Origin: Microcaldota archaeon
Lineage (GTDB): Archaea; Micrarchaeota; Micrarchaeia; Micrarchaeales; CABMGC01
Length of the DNA: 32,782 nt
Assembly: GCA_021797995.1 (NCBI GenBank)
Contig: JAJZYR010000010.1
Location: 1 to 32,782, forward strand
Direction: 5' to 3'
Made by a program: the position numbers and the translations under genes. Positions 30,609-32,782 of the stretch are shown piece by piece. Position 1 is the stretch's first letter. Every line of letters starts with the position of its first letter. Under the pieces are notes generated by a model. That model searched no databases. It saw nothing but the letters and a program-made list of their open reading frames with translations, and had not been told where the DNA came from.

Positions 30609-31232
30609 ATGGAAATTAAGTTCTCCAAAAACAGCATATCGCTTGACCAGAAGGAACTTACTACTCTCGATAAGTTAGTCATTAAATTCATTGAAGCAAT
30701 GGATGACATTGACTATGTAATCGTGAGCGGATACATAGCAATCTTTTTTGGCAGGATAAGAGGCACAGAGGACATCGACATACTGCTAAATAAAATGGAC
30801 ATGAAACAAATCGAAGAACTCCACAAAAAACTTCTCAAAAACAATTTTTACCCGGTAAACAATGTGGAAGATGCCAAAGACGCGTACGGACTCCTTTCTG
30901 AAGGGTCATCTCTAAGATATGCTGAGAAAGGAACCTGGGCGCCTAACTTTGAGTTAAAGTTCGTCAAGAAACCTCTTGATAGACATGCAATGGATAACAA
31001 AATGAAAGTTACGTTTAATGAAAAGTACGTGATGTTCATATCCCCTATCGAGTTGCAAATTGCGTTTAAGTTATGGTTAGGCAGCGATAAAGATTACGAA
31101 GATGCACGATACATTTATAATATCTTTAAAGCATATTTAGATATCAAAAGACTAAGAGTATTTATAGCAGAACTCCGTGTAAAGAAAGAAATTGTAACTA
31201 AAGTAATCGGCGAATTGAATGAGGGCAAATAG
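30609..31232 (+). CDS. Nucleotidyltransferase-fold protein (second toxin candidate)
   Basis: 207 aa. YVIVSGYIAIFFGRIRGTEDIDILLNKMD has the nucleotidyltransferase helix and D-x-D. The usual GG is replaced by SG. The third acidic residue probably lies in FELKFVKKPLDRHA. The C-terminal ELQIAFKLWLGSDKDYEDARY resembles the helical end of AbiEii/DUF-type nucleotidyltransferases. It is unlike the gene at 28359 in sequence and strand. The promoter is near 30578-30598 (TTTAATACTTATAATCC). It overlaps the following 63-aa gene by 14 nt, the organisation of a coupled two-gene module. Confidence 0.75.
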   Translation: MEIKFSKNSISLDQKELTTLDKLVIKFIEAMDDIDYVIVSGYIAIFFGRIRGTEDIDILLNKMDMKQIEELHKKLLKNNFYPVNNVEDAKDAYGLLSEGSSLRYAEKGTWAPNFELKFVKKPLDRHAMDNKMKVTFNEKYVMFISPIELQIAFKLWLGSDKDYEDARYIYNIFKAYLDIKRLRVFIAELRVKKEIVTKVIGELNEGK

Positions 31233-31410
31233 CATTCTTACTGGTCTTAAGGAGGCAAAAGCGCTTAACCTCAGAAATAACCTTGAGTACATAGATACAT
31301 ATTCTGACTATGTAAAGAGGACAGACAACAAGACTTGGAGCAGGGGGCAGAAGAGATTTCTAGATATCTTGTACGCCAAAAGGAGAAGATCAAAGAAAAC
31401 ACAACTTTAA
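31219..31410 (+). CDS. Small partner protein of the nucleotidyltransferase
   Basis: 63 aa, basic, starting at ATG 31219 inside the end of the previous gene (14-nt overlap). Its sequence has NLRNNLEYIDTYSDYVKRTD followed by TWSRGQKRFLDILYAKRRRS. It has no recognised domain, but the W-x-x-x-Q/E-K-x-F-I/L-x-x-x-x-x-A pattern is common in small proteins encoded beside archaeal nucleotidyltransferases. Size, overlap and charge make an antitoxin or cofactor role likely; that is inference. Confidence 0.68.
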   Translation: MRANSILTGLKEAKALNLRNNLEYIDTYSDYVKRTDNKTWSRGQKRFLDILYAKRRRSKKTQL

Positions 31411-31579
31411 TTCCATTAAACTGAAAAGGGAGGGTATTGAACCCAACAATTTTGTCGAGTATAACCGATTTTATGCAAAATCCTATCAGACGACTAATTT
31501 TGGTAATGGGGCACAGGGAATGCCTAAGTAGGTTCAGATTCCCTTTGTATATGGTCGTATAGCCTCGAATATGATTTAT

Positions 31580-31617
31580 ATGGCTACATAATTAGATAAT
31601 TATATAGATGTAGCCAT
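31580..31617. repeat. Palindromic operator unit 1 upstream of fic
   Basis: ATGGCTACA (31580-31588) and its exact complement TGTAGCCAT (31609-31617) surround a 20-nt AT-rich centre. It is the first of two tandem 38-bp units with the same arm and spacer lengths. Confidence 0.75.
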
Positions 31618-31618
31618 T

Positions 31619-31656
31619 ATGTCTACAATATTTAAATATGTATATAATGTAGACAT
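31619..31656. repeat. Palindromic operator unit 2 covering fic promoter
   Basis: ATGTCTACA (31619-31627) and TGTAGACAT (31648-31656) surround a 20-nt centre containing TTTAAATA, about 26 nt upstream of the fic ATG. The arms extend one more base pair (T/A). The unit begins one nucleotide after unit 1 and its half-site differs from that of unit 1 at one position (ATGGCTACA versus ATGTCTACA). Binding here would block TBP and the start site. Confidence 0.75.
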
Positions 31657-31659
31657 ATC

Positions 31660-32568
31660 ATGTCATTTATAGAAAAACAAAGGCATGGCAAGCATTCATA
31701 CTTCTATTTAGTCAAAAATGTAAGGATTGCTCCAAATAAGGTAAAAAAGCTCAGAGTATGGCTTGGTAGAGAAATCCCTAAGCATAGCGAACTGCAGAAA
31801 TATTTTGTAGAGTTAGAGAAAAGGACAATGGAGCAGTATGAAACTAAGTGGTTGCCAAAAGAACTTGTTGAAAAAGTTGACGACCTAAGTGCCTCTATAA
31901 CTGTATTTCATAAAACACCCATAAACGTATTGCCCAAGGACTTTCTAGTTCGATATACCTATAACACAAACGCAATAGAGGGTAACCATTTGACATTAAG
32001 ACAGACAGCTCTGGTACTTAGTGATAGAATAGCCCCAGAAGGCACAAGGGCAGATGATGTTATCGAAGCTCTTAACGCTTTAGACGCATGGAATTTTATC
32101 AAATCTTACAAAAATAGGATAAACAAGAAATATATCTGCAAAATACAATACGAATTGACAAAAAATACTTCATGCAGAATAAAGGGCGATTACAGAGATA
32201 GTGAAGTAAGAATCGCAGGCTCTGAACATATTCCACCAAAGCCAACTGATGTTCCAAAATTACTTGAAAGTCTGTTTGCAAAATTTTATAAAGAAAAAAA
32301 GACACTGCATCCCATAGAACTTGCGTCTTCGCTACATAATAAATTTGTAAATATACATCCATTTACAGATGGCAATGGAAGAACTGCCAGACTTCTAATA
32401 AACTGGATACTACTTAGAAATAAATTCCCACCAATTATAATTGAAGTTTCCAACAAGGAGCAGTACTACAAAGCAATAGAAGATGCCGATAAAGGAGACC
32501 AAAAGCCGTTTGCTGTTTTCTTAGCTAACCAATTACTCTCACAGTATACTCTACCTTTACCTACATAG
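31660..32568 (+). CDS. Fic domain protein (AMP transferase, self-inhibited class)
   Basis: 302 aa. HPFTDGNGRTARLLIN is the complete Fic motif H-P-F-x-D/E-G-N-G-R, with the catalytic His and phosphate-binding residues. TYNTNAIEGN upstream is the inhibitory-helix motif (S/T-x-x-x-E-G/N) of self-inhibited Fic enzymes, placed N-terminal to the core. The N-terminal ~90 residues (HGKHSYFYLVKNVRI, VKKLRVWLG) form a beta-rich region as in archaeal Fic proteins. It would transfer AMP to a protein Ser, Thr or Tyr. The gene is very AT-rich. A leaderless start at ATG 31660 is supported by the TATA in operator unit 2. No separate antitoxin gene is needed for this class. Confidence 0.92.
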   Translation: MSFIEKQRHGKHSYFYLVKNVRIAPNKVKKLRVWLGREIPKHSELQKYFVELEKRTMEQYETKWLPKELVEKVDDLSASITVFHKTPINVLPKDFLVRYTYNTNAIEGNHLTLRQTALVLSDRIAPEGTRADDVIEALNALDAWNFIKSYKNRINKKYICKIQYELTKNTSCRIKGDYRDSEVRIAGSEHIPPKPTDVPKLLESLFAKFYKEKKTLHPIELASSLHNKFVNIHPFTDGNGRTARLLINWILLRNKFPPIIIEVSNKEQYYKAIEDADKGDQKPFAVFLANQLLSQYTLPLPT

Positions 32569-32576
32569 GCCTTTTT

Positions 32577-32605
32577 GGTTCAATTCCATTCAAGGGAATT
32601 GAACT
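32577..32605 (+). terminator. Strong hairpin after fic
   Basis: GTTCAATTCC-ATTCAAG-GGAATTGAAC is a perfect 10-bp stem with a 7-nt loop, 9 nt after the fic stop and directly after a T-run (CCTTTTT). It probably ends or protects the fic transcript. Confidence 0.55.
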
Positions 32606-32661
32606 CAGCTCACAAATATGGAATTTATCAGACGACAAGACCTTTAAAAATAAGTTTCAAT

Positions 32662-32731
32662 GGAGGCACAGGGAGTCGAACCCAGACCTTCACCGTGTAA
32701 GGGTGACGTCCTACCGCTAGACGATGCCTCC
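32662..32731 (-). tRNA. tRNA-Val (anticodon UAC)
   Basis: On the minus strand, GGAGGCA pairs with TGCCTCC. D arm is GTCTAGCGGTAGGAC. Anticodon stem TCACC/GGTGA has loop CTTACAC, anticodon TAC. The T arm CTGGGTTCGACTCCCTG has a T-T mismatch and the variable loop is only 4 nt, slightly unusual. No CCA is encoded. It sits at the border of the AT-rich island. Confidence 0.92.
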
Positions 32732-32782
32732 TATCACTTAGAATGATTCTCGCAGAACTTATTTATCTTAGCTATTGCGTGC

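Noticed and set aside
31428-31450. T-arm-like GGGTTCAATACCC (minus strand), possible tRNA fragment
   Set aside because: Too short and without anticodon or acceptor arms; mentioned only as part of the weak repeats around fic.
1-32782. CRISPR arrays
   Set aside because: No regularly spaced direct repeats seen by eye; no cas genes.
1-32782. rRNA, SRP RNA and RNase P RNA
   Set aside because: No gap has the length or conserved helices expected; only two tRNAs were found.

Overview
The window is archaeal chromosomal DNA. The evidence is a set of archaeal information-processing genes (RNA polymerase subunit Rpo6/RpoK, replication factor C large subunit, SMC, adjacent uL30 and uL15, archaeal-type PheS and PheT, an aCPSF-type beta-CASP protein), a geranylgeranyl reductase of archaeal lipid synthesis, and TATA-box promoters about 26 nt upstream of leaderless start codons. 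Moderate GC, compact packing and broken gene order (uL15 is followed by a glycosyltransferase, not secY) suggest a small-genome archaeon such as a Micrarchaeota/DPANN member. That placement is inference, not proven here.

Layout. 1-300: the last ~64 codons of an IS200/IS605-type TnpB and its right-end hairpin. 0.3-3.5 kb: an ABC-2 exporter pair and an alkaline-phosphatase/sulfatase superfamily enzyme. 3.6-7.1 kb: rpoK (missed by the ORF track), geranylgeranyl reductase, a convergent Mre11/SbcD-like phosphoesterase and a divergent site-2 protease. 7.3-11.8 kb: an smc and signal-peptidase operon. 11.9-13.9 kb: SpeD-like decarboxylase, small proteins including a 52-aa zinc finger missed by the track, an orphan copy of the IS605 right end, a stand-alone PEP-utiliser mobile domain and tRNA-Glu(CUC). 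14-19.2 kb: RFC-L, facing a membrane protein-pheS-pheT operon. 19.4-24.1 kb: a possible NlpC/P60-like protein, then uL30, uL15, a GT4 glycosyltransferase, a coiled-coil protein and a beta-CASP nuclease. The last two both appear to start at CTG. 24.1-25.7 kb: class III aminotransferase and acylphosphatase.

From about 25.7 kb to the tRNA-Val(UAC) at the right edge the character changes. The DNA becomes AT-richer and gene content becomes accessory: a SAM methyltransferase, a truncated DUF3800 gene overlapping an unrecognised protein, a Nudix hydrolase, an AbiE-like regulator/nucleotidyltransferase pair, a decayed amidohydrolase, a second nucleotidyltransferase with a small partner, and a Fic protein. 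This looks like a toxin-antitoxin/defence-type island ending near a tRNA gene. The most striking unexplained DNA is just upstream of fic: two tandem 38-bp palindromic units of identical architecture (9-bp arms ATGKCTACA, 20-bp spacer, 1 bp between units) that cover the promoter.

How the genes work together: the core half is mostly two- to four-gene operons for transcription/translation, DNA maintenance and envelope biology. The right end is a set of small self-regulating modules, several with palindromic operators over the TATA box or the start.
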